64,000 nucleotides of DNA from Acidobacteriota bacterium (GCA_026393985.1 JAPKZB010000084.1:8215-72214); one strand, 5' to 3'. Shown: positions 52,356 through 62,023, numbered from the stretch's first letter. The notes: generated by a model from the letters alone, not told the origin. Numbers and translations: made by a program.

Positions 52356-55300
52356 CTAGAACGACAACCGCAGCCCGAAACGGAGCTTCCGCTCGTCGCT
52401 CGCACTCGTAATCGCCATGAAGTTGTTCGGGTTCGTCACCTCACCCGTCGCCGCATTCACCGCCATCGCGCTCACATTCGCCGCCGGATTGCCAAACCGC
52501 GGCGTGTTCGTGAAGTTGAACGCCTCCGCCTTGAACTGCAGCACGAACTTCTCACCAATCCGGAAGTCCTTGAACAGCGCCAAATCCGCCTTCTGGAAGC
52601 CCGGCCCGCGTACCGCGTTCCGGCCCATCGTCCCAAACCGGAACGTCCCCGCCGGCCGCCCAATGTTCGGATCGCGGAACGCCGAAATCGAGTAATACTG
52701 CGTACCCGGTCCCACCGCCCCCGTCTTCACCAGCGGCCCCACTTGGTCCGCCGTCTGCGACGAACCCGGTGCGTTCAACGATGTGGTCGCCGCCGACACC
52801 GTAAACGGCGTCCCGCTGTAGGCCGAATAGATGCCGTTCACGCGCCAACCGCCCAACACGCTGTCCGCCAGGCCCTTCAATGCCAGCGCCTTACCCTTGC
52901 CCATCGGCAGTTCGTACACCCAGCTCATCACAAACATGTGCGTACGGTCATAGCCCGCCAGCGCCCGGTTCCGGCGAATCGACGACTGCAGATTCGTCAG
53001 CGGCAGTCCCGCCCACCCGTCGTCGTCCGACATGTTGATCGACTTCGACCACGTATAAGCGCCCTTCATAAACAACCCCTTCGACAGGTTCTTGTTCACC
53101 GCCACCTGCATCGAGTGGTAGTTCGACTGCCCCCACCCGTCCCACATCAGCGTCTCAATCAAACGGCCGAACCGCGCATTCAGCGGCACGCCCGTCGGAC
53201 CCGCGCCAATCGGCGCCGCGTTAATGTCCCGATCCAAAAACTGCCGGATCGTCCCGTTACCCACGTAGCCCACCGACGTCAGGAAGTCGCCCGGCAGCCG
53301 GCGCTCCACCGTGAAGTTCCAGCTCTGAATGTAGCCGCGGTTCAGATTGCCGCCCCACGGGCTGCGCGGCCCCATGTTCACCGTCGCCGGCAGCGCCACC
53401 CGCCCCGAACTGATGTCCGGAGTCGGCACCTCGGGAATACCCTGGCTCAGGTTGCTGAAAAAGCCAAACTGCGTCGGAGCCACCCAAGTGGCCGCAATCG
53501 TCGCCGGATACAGCCCCCGCAGCGGCCGCGAAACCACCATCGGGTTGTAGCTCACGCTGTAGCCCGCCCGGATCACCGTCTTGTCATCCATCCGGTAGGC
53601 GAAACCAATACGCGGCGAGAACAACCGCTTCGACGTCGTGATCCCATTATTCGTCGGAACGTCGCCAACGCCGCCAATCGTCACAAGGTTCGTCGACGGG
53701 TCCCAACGCTCCACCCCGCGGCCATTCCCGCGCGTCATCAGCGGGTAGTACTCCCACCGCACGCCCAGGTTCATGGTCAGCTTCCGGTTCACCTGCCAGC
53801 GATCCCGGATATATAGCCCATACTGCCATTCCCGCGTCTTCATATCGAAGAACTGCACGCTCTTATTCGCGCTGCCCAAAATGTCCAGCAGCCCCGCCGC
53901 GTACTGATGCGTCGCCCGGCTCACCTGCCCCTGCAGCACCGTCGCGTTGCCCGTCGGCGTCAGGTTACCGCGCGGATTCGCAATCTCCGGCTGCCAGTGG
54001 TTCAGCGCATGCCGGATCATATCCACGCCCCAGCGAATCTCGTGCGCCCCCTGGATCTTCGAAAAGTTCGTCGTATACGTGTAGCTGCGGTCGGCATAAA
54101 AATTCGGGTTCGAAGCCGTGCAGTTACCCCACGCCGTGTAGCCGTTGTTGATACAAGGCTGGCCCGTATACCGCGCATCGCTCGCAAACTGCCGCCCGCC
54201 GTTGGTCCCCGGAATCTTCCAAACCTCCGATCCCCAGTTCTTCCCGTAGTCCGGCCCCGTCGCCACGTTGCTGAACCGCGTGTACCCAAACACGCCATCA
54301 ATCAGAAACGTCGCGCTCGGATTGTAGTTGAAACCAAACGTCGGCAGATCCACCCGCGTCTTCGCATCGCCAATCTGCCCCAGGCCCGGTCCCGTCAACT
54401 CGCCCAGCGCGCCCACACCCTTCACCGGCGCATCCATCATCGAGTACTTGCCCCAAACCATCAGCTTCTGGCTGATGTTGTAGTTGCTCTTCACGTCAAT
54501 CTGGTTCCGCGTCAGCGCCAGCGTACCCGAAGCAAAATAGTTGCCCGAGGTGTTGAAGGCATCCTGCGAAGGCTGGTTCGGCAGCGGCGCCAGCGCCTGA
54601 ATCGCCGTCCAGATCGGCGACAGCCGCGCCGCCGGAATCACGTTGTTCGGAAACGGCTGACGGCCCGCCCCGTTGGCATCGCCCGTCCGCGGATCAAAAA
54701 TCGCGCCCAGGCCCAGATACCGCGAAAGATCGCCCGTCCGAATATCCGCCGCCGGCACCGCAAAGTTCCCAAACTGGTTCGTTCGCTCCGAAGTCCGCTC
54801 GTAGCTGAAGAAGTAGAACAGCTTGTTCTTCACCACCGGCCCCCCCACCGTAAAGCCCGCAATGTTCACAATGCTCTTCGGCAGCTGCGGCCTCTTCACG
54901 TTCTGCTGAAAGAAGTACGGCCGCGCATACAAGTGCTGGTTGTCGTGGTACCAGAACGCCGAACCCTTTATCTCATTCGTGCCCGACTTCGTCGCCACCG
55001 TCACCGCCGCCCCACCCGCCATGCCCTGCTCGGCGTCGTACGACGACGTCGAAATGTTTACCGTCTCTATCGACTCCACCGGCGGGTTGTACACCGTGTG
55101 ATGCGGCAGCCAGATGTACACATTGGTCGCGCCGTCCACCCGCGTATTGTTGTTGTTCCGGTTGGTGCCGTTCACATTCGTCGTCAACGACCGCCCCGGC
55201 GACGAACCCACCGAATTCTGAAAGGCAGAAGGCGTCGCCCCCGGCACCAGGTTCAGCATGCTCTGGTAGTTCCGGTACCCCGGCAGCGGCAACTCCACTA

Positions 55301-55727
55301 CCGTCTTGTTGCTGAACTCCGCCCGCGTATCCGAACGGTCCGTCTGCAGCGCCGCCGCCGTCGCTTCCACCGTCACCCGCTCGCTCACCTGCCCCACCTC
55401 GAGCCGCGCTTCCACTCGCGTCACGTTGTTGATCGTCACCAAAACGCCCTTCCGCGTCTGCGTCCGGAACCCGGGAGCCGTCACCACCATCTCGTAGTTG
55501 CCGGGCAGCACGCTCACCACCGTGTAGCGGCCCTGCTCATCGGCCTTCAATTCTCTCTTCAATCCGGTCTCGGTGTTCGTCAGCACGATCCCCGCCGCCG
55601 GCACCGCCGCGCCCGACGGATCTTCAATCGTCCCCACAATCGATCCGTACAGCACCTGTGCTTGTACCGGACCCGTCAGCGCGGCGCTCAGCAACACAAC
55701 CGCGGCGGACATTCCTAAATTACGCAA
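52356..55727 (-). CDS. Oar-like TonB-dependent outer-membrane receptor with N-terminal carboxypeptidase-regulatory-like domain
   Basis: About 1,123 residues. A signal peptide (ending PVQAQ) is followed by a CarboxypepD_reg-like domain (GTIEDPSGAAVPAAG to about residue 105), a plug-like domain with VELPLPGYRNYQS and VDGATNVYIW, and a long beta-barrel. It ends RKLRFGLRLSF with the terminal aromatic Phe expected for outer-membrane insertion. Acidobacteria carry many such receptors, thought to import oligosaccharides or other large substrates; the ligand is unknown. A TTG at 55727 with GGAG 8 nt upstream is preferred over the ATG at 55712, which has no spaced ribosome-binding site. Confidence 0.87.
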   Translation of the reverse strand: MRNLGMSAAVVLLSAALTGPVQAQVLYGSIVGTIEDPSGAAVPAAGIVLTNTETGLKRELKADEQGRYTVVSVLPGNYEMVVTAPGFRTQTRKGVLVTINNVTRVEARLEVGQVSERVTVEATAAALQTDRSDTRAEFSNKTVVELPLPGYRNYQSMLNLVPGATPSAFQNSVGSSPGRSLTTNVNGTNRNNNNTRVDGATNVYIWLPHHTVYNPPVESIETVNISTSSYDAEQGMAGGAAVTVATKSGTNEIKGSAFWYHDNQHLYARPYFFQQNVKRPQLPKSIVNIAGFTVGGPVVKNKLFYFFSYERTSERTNQFGNFAVPAADIRTGDLSRYLGLGAIFDPRTGDANGAGRQPFPNNVIPAARLSPIWTAIQALAPLPNQPSQDAFNTSGNYFASGTLALTRNQIDVKSNYNISQKLMVWGKYSMMDAPVKGVGALGELTGPGLGQIGDAKTRVDLPTFGFNYNPSATFLIDGVFGYTRFSNVATGPDYGKNWGSEVWKIPGTNGGRQFASDARYTGQPCINNGYTAWGNCTASNPNFYADRSYTYTTNFSKIQGAHEIRWGVDMIRHALNHWQPEIANPRGNLTPTGNATVLQGQVSRATHQYAAGLLDILGSANKSVQFFDMKTREWQYGLYIRDRWQVNRKLTMNLGVRWEYYPLMTRGNGRGVERWDPSTNLVTIGGVGDVPTNNGITTSKRLFSPRIGFAYRMDDKTVIRAGYSVSYNPMVVSRPLRGLYPATIAATWVAPTQFGFFSNLSQGIPEVPTPDISSGRVALPATVNMGPRSPWGGNLNRGYIQSWNFTVERRLPGDFLTSVGYVGNGTIRQFLDRDINAAPIGAGPTGVPLNARFGRLIETLMWDGWGQSNYHSMQVAVNKNLSKGLFMKGAYTWSKSINMSDDDGWAGLPLTNLQSSIRRNRALAGYDRTHMFVMSWVYELPMGKGKALALKGLADSVLGGWRVNGIYSAYSGTPFTVSAATTSLNAPGSSQTADQVGPLVKTGAVGPGTQYYSISAFRDPNIGRPAGTFRFGTMGRNAVRGPGFQKADLALFKDFRIGEKFVLQFKAEAFNFTNTPRFGNPAANVSAMAVNAATGEVTNPNNFMAITSASDERKLRFGLRLSF

Positions 55728-55780
55728 TTTGCAATCTCCTGATTCGGCAAGGTGACTTCCCGGTCCCTCCGATCTACCGT

Positions 55781-55786
55781 AGTATA
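55781..55786 (-). promoter_or_regulatory. Possible -10 box (TATACT) for the Oar-like receptor gene
   Basis: TATACT on the - strand, 54 nt before the TTG start, in the short gap after the blh stop codon. No convincing -35 box is found at the right spacing, so this is a weak call. Confidence 0.3.
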
Positions 55787-55806
55787 GCCCCCTATCCGGA
55801 CCAGGC

Positions 55807-56721
55807 TCACCCCGAGCCCCCCCGCCCCCACCGCCGCCCAAAAATCACATCAATCAACACCACATGCGGGAACGTCAACGCCGCCAGACTCACGAACACC
55901 GTCTGCAGCAGCCGCGGCTCCACCGCCTCCTCCCCCGCATAAAACCAACACCCCGCCAGGATCCCGAGCGTCCCCACCATCGGCGCCGCCCCTGCCCACG
56001 CCACCTCCCGCACCGCCGCCCCCCGCGCCTCCCCAAGGCTCCGCAAAATATGCCGTGCACTGTGCATCCCGCAGAAAAACAACGTAAAGGAAGCCAGCGG
56101 AGGAACCACCGTACACAACATCCCCACCGCCCCCATCTCCAGCGCCATCTGCCGGTCCCGCCCCGCCTGCCGCACCATTCCCCACCCCAGTCCCCCCAGC
56201 CAGATCCACGCCACCCACCCCAATCCAGCCCGCAGCGCCCCCGCCACCTCCGCCGACGAGAGTACCGCGAATAAATGCTCCACCTCCGCCCCGTGCCGCA
56301 ACACCGGCAGCACCACCGGCGCCCCGCCGTATACCACCCGCAGCCACCCCGGACAACCCTCCTCCGGGTCGCCCGAAAAATGCGCCACCGACACCATCAG
56401 AAACAACGGCAGAAACAACCACGGCGCCCGCGGCCACCCCAGGATCACCAACACCACCGGCGCCAGATACCCCGCCGTGAACAACAACCACCGCCTCACC
56501 CCCCGCACCCCGCACACCCGCCCCGCGTACACCGTGTCCAGCGCCCCGTGCGGCACGCCTAACAGCACAATCAACGCCGCTAACCCCCACAACATCCCTG
56601 CCCCGCCCGGCCACCCCCATAGCACCGCATACCCGCTCACCAATCCACAAGCCGCAGCAAACCACCGACCCTGCCGCTCCACCGCCGCCCCTCCGCTCAA
56701 AACCACCCTCTCAAGAGACAA
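55807..56721 (-). CDS. blh: Beta-carotene 15,15'-dioxygenase, Brp/Blh family
   Basis: Up to 304 residues with about seven to eight membrane helices. The iron-binding His pattern of Blh is complete: GVPHGALD (His58), SVAHFSGDP (His114), CGMHSARHI (His220 and His224), with a further TFPHVVLID near 286. Spacing matches characterised Blh proteins. The enzyme splits beta-carotene into two retinal molecules. It is the third gene of the rhodopsin-crtY-blh operon and overlaps the crtY stop. The start is uncertain: TTG at 56721 overlaps crtY by 11 nt, while a later TTG at 56700 has GAGAGG upstream; no ATG is available. Confidence 0.9.
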   Translation of the reverse strand: MSLERVVLSGGAAVERQGRWFAAACGLVSGYAVLWGWPGGAGMLWGLAALIVLLGVPHGALDTVYAGRVCGVRGVRRWLLFTAGYLAPVVLVILGWPRAPWLFLPLFLMVSVAHFSGDPEEGCPGWLRVVYGGAPVVLPVLRHGAEVEHLFAVLSSAEVAGALRAGLGWVAWIWLGGLGWGMVRQAGRDRQMALEMGAVGMLCTVVPPLASFTLFFCGMHSARHILRSLGEARGAAVREVAWAGAAPMVGTLGILAGCWFYAGEEAVEPRLLQTVFVSLAALTFPHVVLIDVIFGRRWGRGGSG

Positions 56722-57867
56722 ACGACTCGCGCCACGCCGCCGCCGGCTCCGCGCACAAACTCCCGAGCGCCTTCACGAATGGCCCCGGAGGCAACGCCGC
56801 CACCACCCGCAGAATATCCCCCGCCGTCGCCCGGTCCCCCAGAAACCGCAGCACCGACCCCGTCGCCGCCTCCCCAAACAACTGCGCAAACAGCCGCGGC
56901 GCCAACTGCGGCCGGTCGCGCAACACCCGCAGGAACAGATGATCCAAAAACGCCAACGTCGCCGGGTCCTTCTCGTGCCCCACCGGCGAACCATGCTCCA
57001 TCAAATGCTCCGCGCAGCGCGCCGCCCACCGCTGGATCCGCTGAAACGCATATCCCGTGCACGCCCGCGCCCCGCCGCCCGCCACCCCCCCCGGAACGCA
57101 GGACAATCCCCCCCCATCGGCAGCACCCCACTCTCCGTCCGCACCGTCCGGCTCTCCGCCCCCGGCGCCAGCCGCTCAAGAGTACCCCGAAGGAGCGGCT
57201 GCAATTCCGCCGGCGCTACCGCAACCGCAGAAAACTCCGTGATCTCCACGAGCGCCCGATGCGCGCTAAACGGCAGGATGTAGGTGAAAACCATCCGCTG
57301 CCCCGGCGTCTCCCCAAAATCCATCAACGTTACCCGCCGTGCGTCAAACCCCCCCCGCCCCACCTCCACCTCCACCCCCAGAAAGCTCTGCCACAACACC
57401 GCATCCCCCTGCCGGGGCGCCCGCGCCGGGCGCGTATCCACCACGTGAGTCGCCGTGTAACTTCCCCGCGGTGTCACCACCTCCCACCGTCCCGGACCAC
57501 CGCTCACCGCTCCGTACACCGGAGCGTCGTGTACCAATTCCACCCGCCCGCACCGCCCCATCGCCGCCAGCGATGCCTCATAGAACCGGTCCCCGGGAAC
57601 TGCGCAATAAGGCGTTGCCGAGCAATCCACTAACTCCTCCCGGCCCGCGCCCGCCACCCGGAACTCCCGCCACTCGTAGGCTACTAATTCCTGCGCCGCC
57701 GCCCCCGGCAGCCGCCAGAAACACCACGTCCGGTCATTCCCGTATCCCGCCCGGCCGTCCACCACCAACGTCCGCGGTGCCCCGCCGCCATGCCCGCTCA
57801 GCCGCGCCGCCAGACTAAGTCCCGCGCAGCCCCCACCAAGAATGATCAGGTCGTAATGATTCGTCAT
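56711..57867 (-). pseudogene. crtY: Lycopene beta-cyclase (CrtY) with an apparent one-base frameshift in a G8 tract
   Basis: Read across the break the protein would be about 385 residues, the normal CrtY size. The N-terminal part has the FAD motif YDLIILGGGCAGLSLAARL and NDRTWCFW. The first frame continues past ESGVLPMGG into unrelated residues and stops at 57001. The correct continuation, LSCVPGGVAGGG then GYAFQRIQ and a helical C-terminus to 56711, is in the frame reached by adding one G to the eight-G run (+ strand C8 at 57108-57115). It may be a sequencing error, a true null mutation or ribosomal slippage. ATG at 57867 is preceded by GGAGG. Between rhodopsin and blh it should supply beta-carotene. 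Confidence 0.8.
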
Positions 57868-57947
57868 AACCAGCCTCCGGAACCAGAAGATGAACGGGGA
57901 GCCGGCCCGTTTCACCGGACCGGCCCCGAAGGCCTGCTAACCACTCG

Positions 57948-57970
57948 CTAAGACAAGCCAACTGTCTTAG
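57948..57970. promoter_or_regulatory. 8-bp hairpin across the rhodopsin stop codon
   Basis: CTAAGACA (57948-57955), 7-nt loop, TGTCTTAG (57963-57970). The TAA stop of the rhodopsin gene lies inside the stem. There is no T tract on the - strand. It could stabilise the rhodopsin part of the mRNA or attenuate readthrough into crtY, giving more pump than pathway enzyme. Confidence 0.45.
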
Positions 57971-58722
57971 TGACTACCCGCCTCCGCCTCTGACTTCCGC
58001 ACCGCAATCATGTAGATCAGGATGCCAAAGCCGGCCTTGGCCACGATGTCCGCAATTGTATAACCCACCTGCACCGCCGTCGACGCCGCCCCTCCGGTCA
58101 TGCCAATCATCGGCAGAACAAATACCACCGGGTAGAAAAGCCAGGAAACCACCGTGACGTATCGTGCCTGGCTGATTAGCCCCCTCGCCTCAGCGGGCTG
58201 CGATTCAATCGATTGCTTCAAACCCACAAATAAATCGAACAGAATCACTAGAAATGGAATCATCGACAGCGACCACCACAACCACCGCGTACCTGGATCC
58301 GAAGAGATCTCACCGGGGTAACCCAGGATCACCATCAGCGCCGCCAGTGAACCCAGTTTTGTTGCCTTCGCTACCGTCTCCGACCGCGAAAGGTTCATCA
58401 CCAGAATCAACTCGATCAAAAGCAGCGGTACCGTCAACAGCCAGTCCACATACCGGTAGGCATCGTTAAACGCCACCCCGGTCACCGTGACCTGTCCGTT
58501 CAGAATCTTGTACGCCTCTGACCACGAACCCGCAATCCGCACATAGTGATACATCGCAATAAATGTGACCAGACCGGAAATCGAAATCGCGGTCCGGTAG
58601 ATAGGCGCCACCTGTCCGCGATTCAGAAACAGAAACGCGGTCGCGGCGCCCATCACGGCAATAGTGAACGAGAAGGCGTTGTACACCAACTCGTATTGAG
58701 CAGCAGAGATAGTCTCGAGCAT
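57967..58722 (-). CDS. Light-driven proton pump, xanthorhodopsin-clade microbial rhodopsin
   Basis: 251 residues, seven helices. The retinal Lys is K229 (YTIADIVAKAGFG) with its counter-ion partner D225. The pump triad is D93-T97-E104 (RYVDWLLTVPLLLIE), i.e. proton acceptor and carboxylic donor of outward H+ pumps; H59 in AMYHYVRI pairs with D93. Leu101 at the spectral-tuning position suggests green absorption. The 34-residue spacing from H59 to D93 and the phrase LGYPGE are as in xanthorhodopsin. W150 (TRWLWWSL) replaces the Gly of xanthorhodopsin that makes room for the antenna carotenoid. AAGGAGG 6 nt before the ATG fixes the start. It is the first gene of the retinal operon. Confidence 0.95.
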   Translation of the reverse strand: MLETISAAQYELVYNAFSFTIAVMGAATAFLFLNRGQVAPIYRTAISISGLVTFIAMYHYVRIAGSWSEAYKILNGQVTVTGVAFNDAYRYVDWLLTVPLLLIELILVMNLSRSETVAKATKLGSLAALMVILGYPGEISSDPGTRWLWWSLSMIPFLVILFDLFVGLKQSIESQPAEARGLISQARYVTVVSWLFYPVVFVLPMIGMTGGAASTAVQVGYTIADIVAKAGFGILIYMIAVRKSEAEAGSH

Positions 58723-58888
58723 GAGACCTCCTTGGGTTTGAACTTCACACCGACTGATGGTGTACAAAACCGAAGGATTTTTTTTTGTTACAAATTTCTC
58801 ACGAACCGCTCGCGCCGCCCGCCGGTACCGTAAGTACCCCACCCACTTAGTCTGTCTGCCTGTCCCCCCTTTCGCTCCGCCGCGGCTC

Positions 58889-61800
58889 CTAAAACAGGAA
58901 CCGCACCCCCAACTGGATCCGCCGCGGCTCCGCCGCCGACGTAAACCCCAACGGCTGACTCGGCCCCCGGTCATGCCTTCCCCGCAGCCGGAACGGCCCT
59001 TGAATATTCCCCACCACATTGTTCACCGACAGGTAATTCAGCTGATTGAACACGTTGAACCCCTCCGCCATCAACTCAATCTTCCGCCCCTCCCCCATCC
59101 CCAACCGCTTCACCACCCGGAGGTCCACCCCCGTATACGAAGGCCCAATCCCCGTGTTCCGCCCCGCGAAAAACGGCCGATCCGTCGTATTATGCCGGTC
59201 GTTGTTCAACTCCGTCCCCGCCAGCAGGTTAAACGGCCGTGCACTCGTATACCGGAAGATCGGCAGCAACAAAAAATCCCCCTTCGTCTGCACCGACGCA
59301 TAACTCACCACCTTGTGCCGCTGGTCAAAACTCGACAGCGCCCACTCCGCCCGCCGGTCCAACTGATCATTCGGCTGAAAATCCGAATTGAAATCCGTCG
59401 TCTCGTCCATCGCCTTCGCAAACGTGTAATTGAAATGCAACATCACCCGCCGCGACGGCTTATACGTCATCTCCGTCAGCATCCCGTGATACGAACTCAC
59501 CGCCGTCGACTCATACAGGTTCTCCTGGAACACCAGCGGGTCCACAAAGAACGCCGCCCCCGTCGGATTCAACGCAAACGCCCCCCAATCCCGAATCCCC
59601 TTGGCCGGGTTCACCGGCGCCTCCCGCAGGTTGATATCACGCGACGTCGTCAGATGCAGCCCCTTCACCCCCACATACGAGACCGAAAACGCCAGATTCT
59701 TTACAATCTCCCGCTCAATCCCCAAGCTCGTCTGCTGCGCATACCCGTTCACATAGTCCGGCGACGGCCGGAACAGCACCGACAGCGGCGGCCGCGGTCC
59801 CGTCTGGCTCACGTTAATCCCAAACTGCCGCAAATCCGTCGCTTCAATCGCTCGCTGCGGCGTCGGAACCCCAATCACCCCCTGCGCCCGCAGCGTCGAA
59901 AAGATGTTGATCGGCCCGTTCGGCGCCGTCGGCGCCCCCGGATTTAACACCGACAACACCTGCGCGATCTGCCGCCGCCCGTTCACCTCGTTAAGCGCCT
60001 GCACCACATAATCAATCTGAAAATCAATCGGCGCGTAGAATATCCCGTACCCGCCCCGCACCACCAGCTTCTTGTCCTGCCCCGGACTCCACGAAAACCC
60101 AAACCGCGGCGCAAAATTATTCCCGTCCGTCGGCAGCGGCGCCCGCCGCTTATCCCGCTCGTACCGAATCCCGTAATTCAGCGTCAAACCCCGCACCGGC
60201 TGCCACGTATCCTGCGCATAAAATGCATACAGCGGCAGCGTCGCCCGCACAATCGGGTCCCCAAATCCCTGTTGATAGCTCTGCGCCAATCCCAAATTAA
60301 ACGCCTGCAGCGCCGTAATCGAAGTCGCCGCCAGCGCCGGATTCACCAAGCCTCCCGGCAACGAACCAAACGTAAACCGACCACTGAAAAACGTCTTCGA
60401 ATCCTGCGTCACATTCCGAATCAGCGCCGACGCCCCCATCTTCCACGTATGGTTCCCCCGGATCAGCGTCAGGTTATCGCTCCACTCCGTCCGCCGCGCC
60501 ACCGTGTTCGACGGCAAAAACCGGTCCCGGTTAAACAACCCAAAACCCGCTATCTCCAGCGCCGGACCAAACGGGTCCGTCGACTCCGTCCGCAGCCCGT
60601 AGTAGTTATACTGCCCCCGGAACTCGTTCACCGTCTGCGCCGAACGGGTGTAGGTCCACCCCAACAACGCCGTGTGGTCCAGGAAATCCTGCACAAACCC
60701 GCGCGAAGCTCCCACCAACGCCCCAACCCCTTCGTTGGTATCGTAAATCCCCGTCCCGTTGTAGCGAAATGTCAACGAATTGGTGTCGGAAAACCGGTGG
60801 TCCAGCCGGAACAAACCCTTCCGGTCGTCCGTCGCGTAAGGGAAAATCCCGCTGTTCCGCCGGAACATCTCCTGCACCGCCGCCGGCGTCGAAAGCGCCC
60901 CCCGCAACTGCCCCGCCGCCGCCGCCGGCAGCCGACCCAAGATGGCCTCCTGCTCCGGCGTTGGACCAAAAATCGACAAATCCGTCAAAACCGGCACCGT
61001 CCGCGCCTCCCGCCGCCGCAACTGCTCGTAGCTCAAAAAATAAAAGGTCCGGTCCTTCACCAGCGCACCCCCCACCGTCGCCCCAAACTGCTGCCGGTCC
61101 GCCTTCGGCTTCACCCGCCGCAACACCCCTCCCTCCAGATTCACCGCAAACGGGTCCGTCGCATCCATCGACTGCTGCCGGAAAAACGCAAACAACGACC
61201 CGTGCACCGCATTCGTCCCCGACCGCGTCACAATGTTGATCATCCCGCCCCGCGCCGCCCCGTGCTCAGCCGAGTAGTTCGAACGGTTCACCTGAAACTC
61301 CAGCACCGCCTCCTGGCTCACCGTCGGCCTCACCCCGCCCCCGGGATCATTCGCCTCGCCCCCGTCCACGTTTACTGAATTTCCCCGCCCGTTCGACCCG
61401 TAAAACGACAACCCCGAATCCGGCGTCTGCTTCACCCGGAAACTGTTCGCATCCGCCAGTCCCTTCGAATCCGCCACCCCCGGCGCCAGCAGCGAAAACG
61501 TCAGATAATCCCGCCGGTTGATCGGCAGATTCCGTACCTCCTCCCGCGATAGCGTATTCGATTGCTGCGTCCGCTGCGGCTCCAGCAACGGTACATCGGC
61601 CGCAACCTCCGCCGTAAAACTGCTCCCCGCCACCGCCAACCGCACCTCCACCGTCGCCTCCTGCCCCACCGTCAACTCCAATCCCTCCCGCCGCCACTCC
61701 CCAAAACTCTCCTTGGTCACCTCCATGCGGTATACCCCCGGCGCCACCAGCGGAAACTGATACACGCCGCTTGCGTTCGAACTCGTCTCCCACCGCGCGT

Positions 61801-61990
61801 TCGTATCCCGGTTCCGCAGCACAATCTTCGCCCCGGCAATCCGCCCCGACGAGGCGTCTTCCACCACCCCGCGCACCGCGGCCGCCGTCTTCGATTGCCC
61901 CGGCAATCCATCCGGAACACCCGCAACCCACAGCATCAGAACAAACAGTGGCGCCGCCATCGCGCGCCAGGAATCGAGCATCAATCGCAC
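58889..61990 (-). CDS. Oar-like TonB-dependent outer-membrane receptor
   Basis: About 1,033 residues. Signal peptide (about 1-30), CarboxypepD_reg-like domain (VRGVVEDASSGRIAGAKIVL, to about 120), plug domain (EEVRNLPINRRDYLTFS; NVDGGEANDPGG) and a beta-barrel ending RRIQLGVRFLF with the terminal Phe. ARGGMINIVTRSGTN is the plug motif typical of this acidobacterial family. The gene points towards the rhodopsin operon, 166 nt upstream of it, but is probably a separate unit. GTG at 61990 with GAAGGGGG upstream is preferred to the ATG at 61981. Substrate unknown. Confidence 0.87.
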   Translation of the reverse strand: MRLMLDSWRAMAAPLFVLMLWVAGVPDGLPGQSKTAAAVRGVVEDASSGRIAGAKIVLRNRDTNARWETSSNASGVYQFPLVAPGVYRMEVTKESFGEWRREGLELTVGQEATVEVRLAVAGSSFTAEVAADVPLLEPQRTQQSNTLSREEVRNLPINRRDYLTFSLLAPGVADSKGLADANSFRVKQTPDSGLSFYGSNGRGNSVNVDGGEANDPGGGVRPTVSQEAVLEFQVNRSNYSAEHGAARGGMINIVTRSGTNAVHGSLFAFFRQQSMDATDPFAVNLEGGVLRRVKPKADRQQFGATVGGALVKDRTFYFLSYEQLRRREARTVPVLTDLSIFGPTPEQEAILGRLPAAAAGQLRGALSTPAAVQEMFRRNSGIFPYATDDRKGLFRLDHRFSDTNSLTFRYNGTGIYDTNEGVGALVGASRGFVQDFLDHTALLGWTYTRSAQTVNEFRGQYNYYGLRTESTDPFGPALEIAGFGLFNRDRFLPSNTVARRTEWSDNLTLIRGNHTWKMGASALIRNVTQDSKTFFSGRFTFGSLPGGLVNPALAATSITALQAFNLGLAQSYQQGFGDPIVRATLPLYAFYAQDTWQPVRGLTLNYGIRYERDKRRAPLPTDGNNFAPRFGFSWSPGQDKKLVVRGGYGIFYAPIDFQIDYVVQALNEVNGRRQIAQVLSVLNPGAPTAPNGPINIFSTLRAQGVIGVPTPQRAIEATDLRQFGINVSQTGPRPPLSVLFRPSPDYVNGYAQQTSLGIEREIVKNLAFSVSYVGVKGLHLTTSRDINLREAPVNPAKGIRDWGAFALNPTGAAFFVDPLVFQENLYESTAVSSYHGMLTEMTYKPSRRVMLHFNYTFAKAMDETTDFNSDFQPNDQLDRRAEWALSSFDQRHKVVSYASVQTKGDFLLLPIFRYTSARPFNLLAGTELNNDRHNTTDRPFFAGRNTGIGPSYTGVDLRVVKRLGMGEGRKIELMAEGFNVFNQLNYLSVNNVVGNIQGPFRLRGRHDRGPSQPLGFTSAAEPRRIQLGVRFLF

Positions 61991-62007
61991 AAAACCCCCT
62001 TCTTCTC

Positions 62008-62023
62008 CCGCCGGTGCCGGCGG
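62008..62023. promoter_or_regulatory. Perfect 7-bp palindrome upstream of the - strand receptor
   Basis: CCGCCGG (62008-62014), TG, CCGGCGG (62017-62023), about 18 nt before the GTG start of the - strand receptor gene. It may be an operator or a 5' leader hairpin close to the ribosome-binding site. Confidence 0.35.

Noticed and set aside
53907-55718. Long Arg/His-rich open frame opposite the Oar-like receptor
   Set aside because: Antisense shadow of a well-supported receptor gene; composition is that of a reverse-frame translation.
58778-58786. Nine-T run on the + strand as a terminator
   Set aside because: No stem of adequate length precedes it on the + strand and no + strand gene ends here; it lies in the leader region of the rhodopsin operon.
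58723-58888. Rhodopsin operon promoter
   Set aside because: The region is A/T-rich near 58775-58800 and must hold a promoter, but no -35/-10 pair with acceptable spacing could be singled out.
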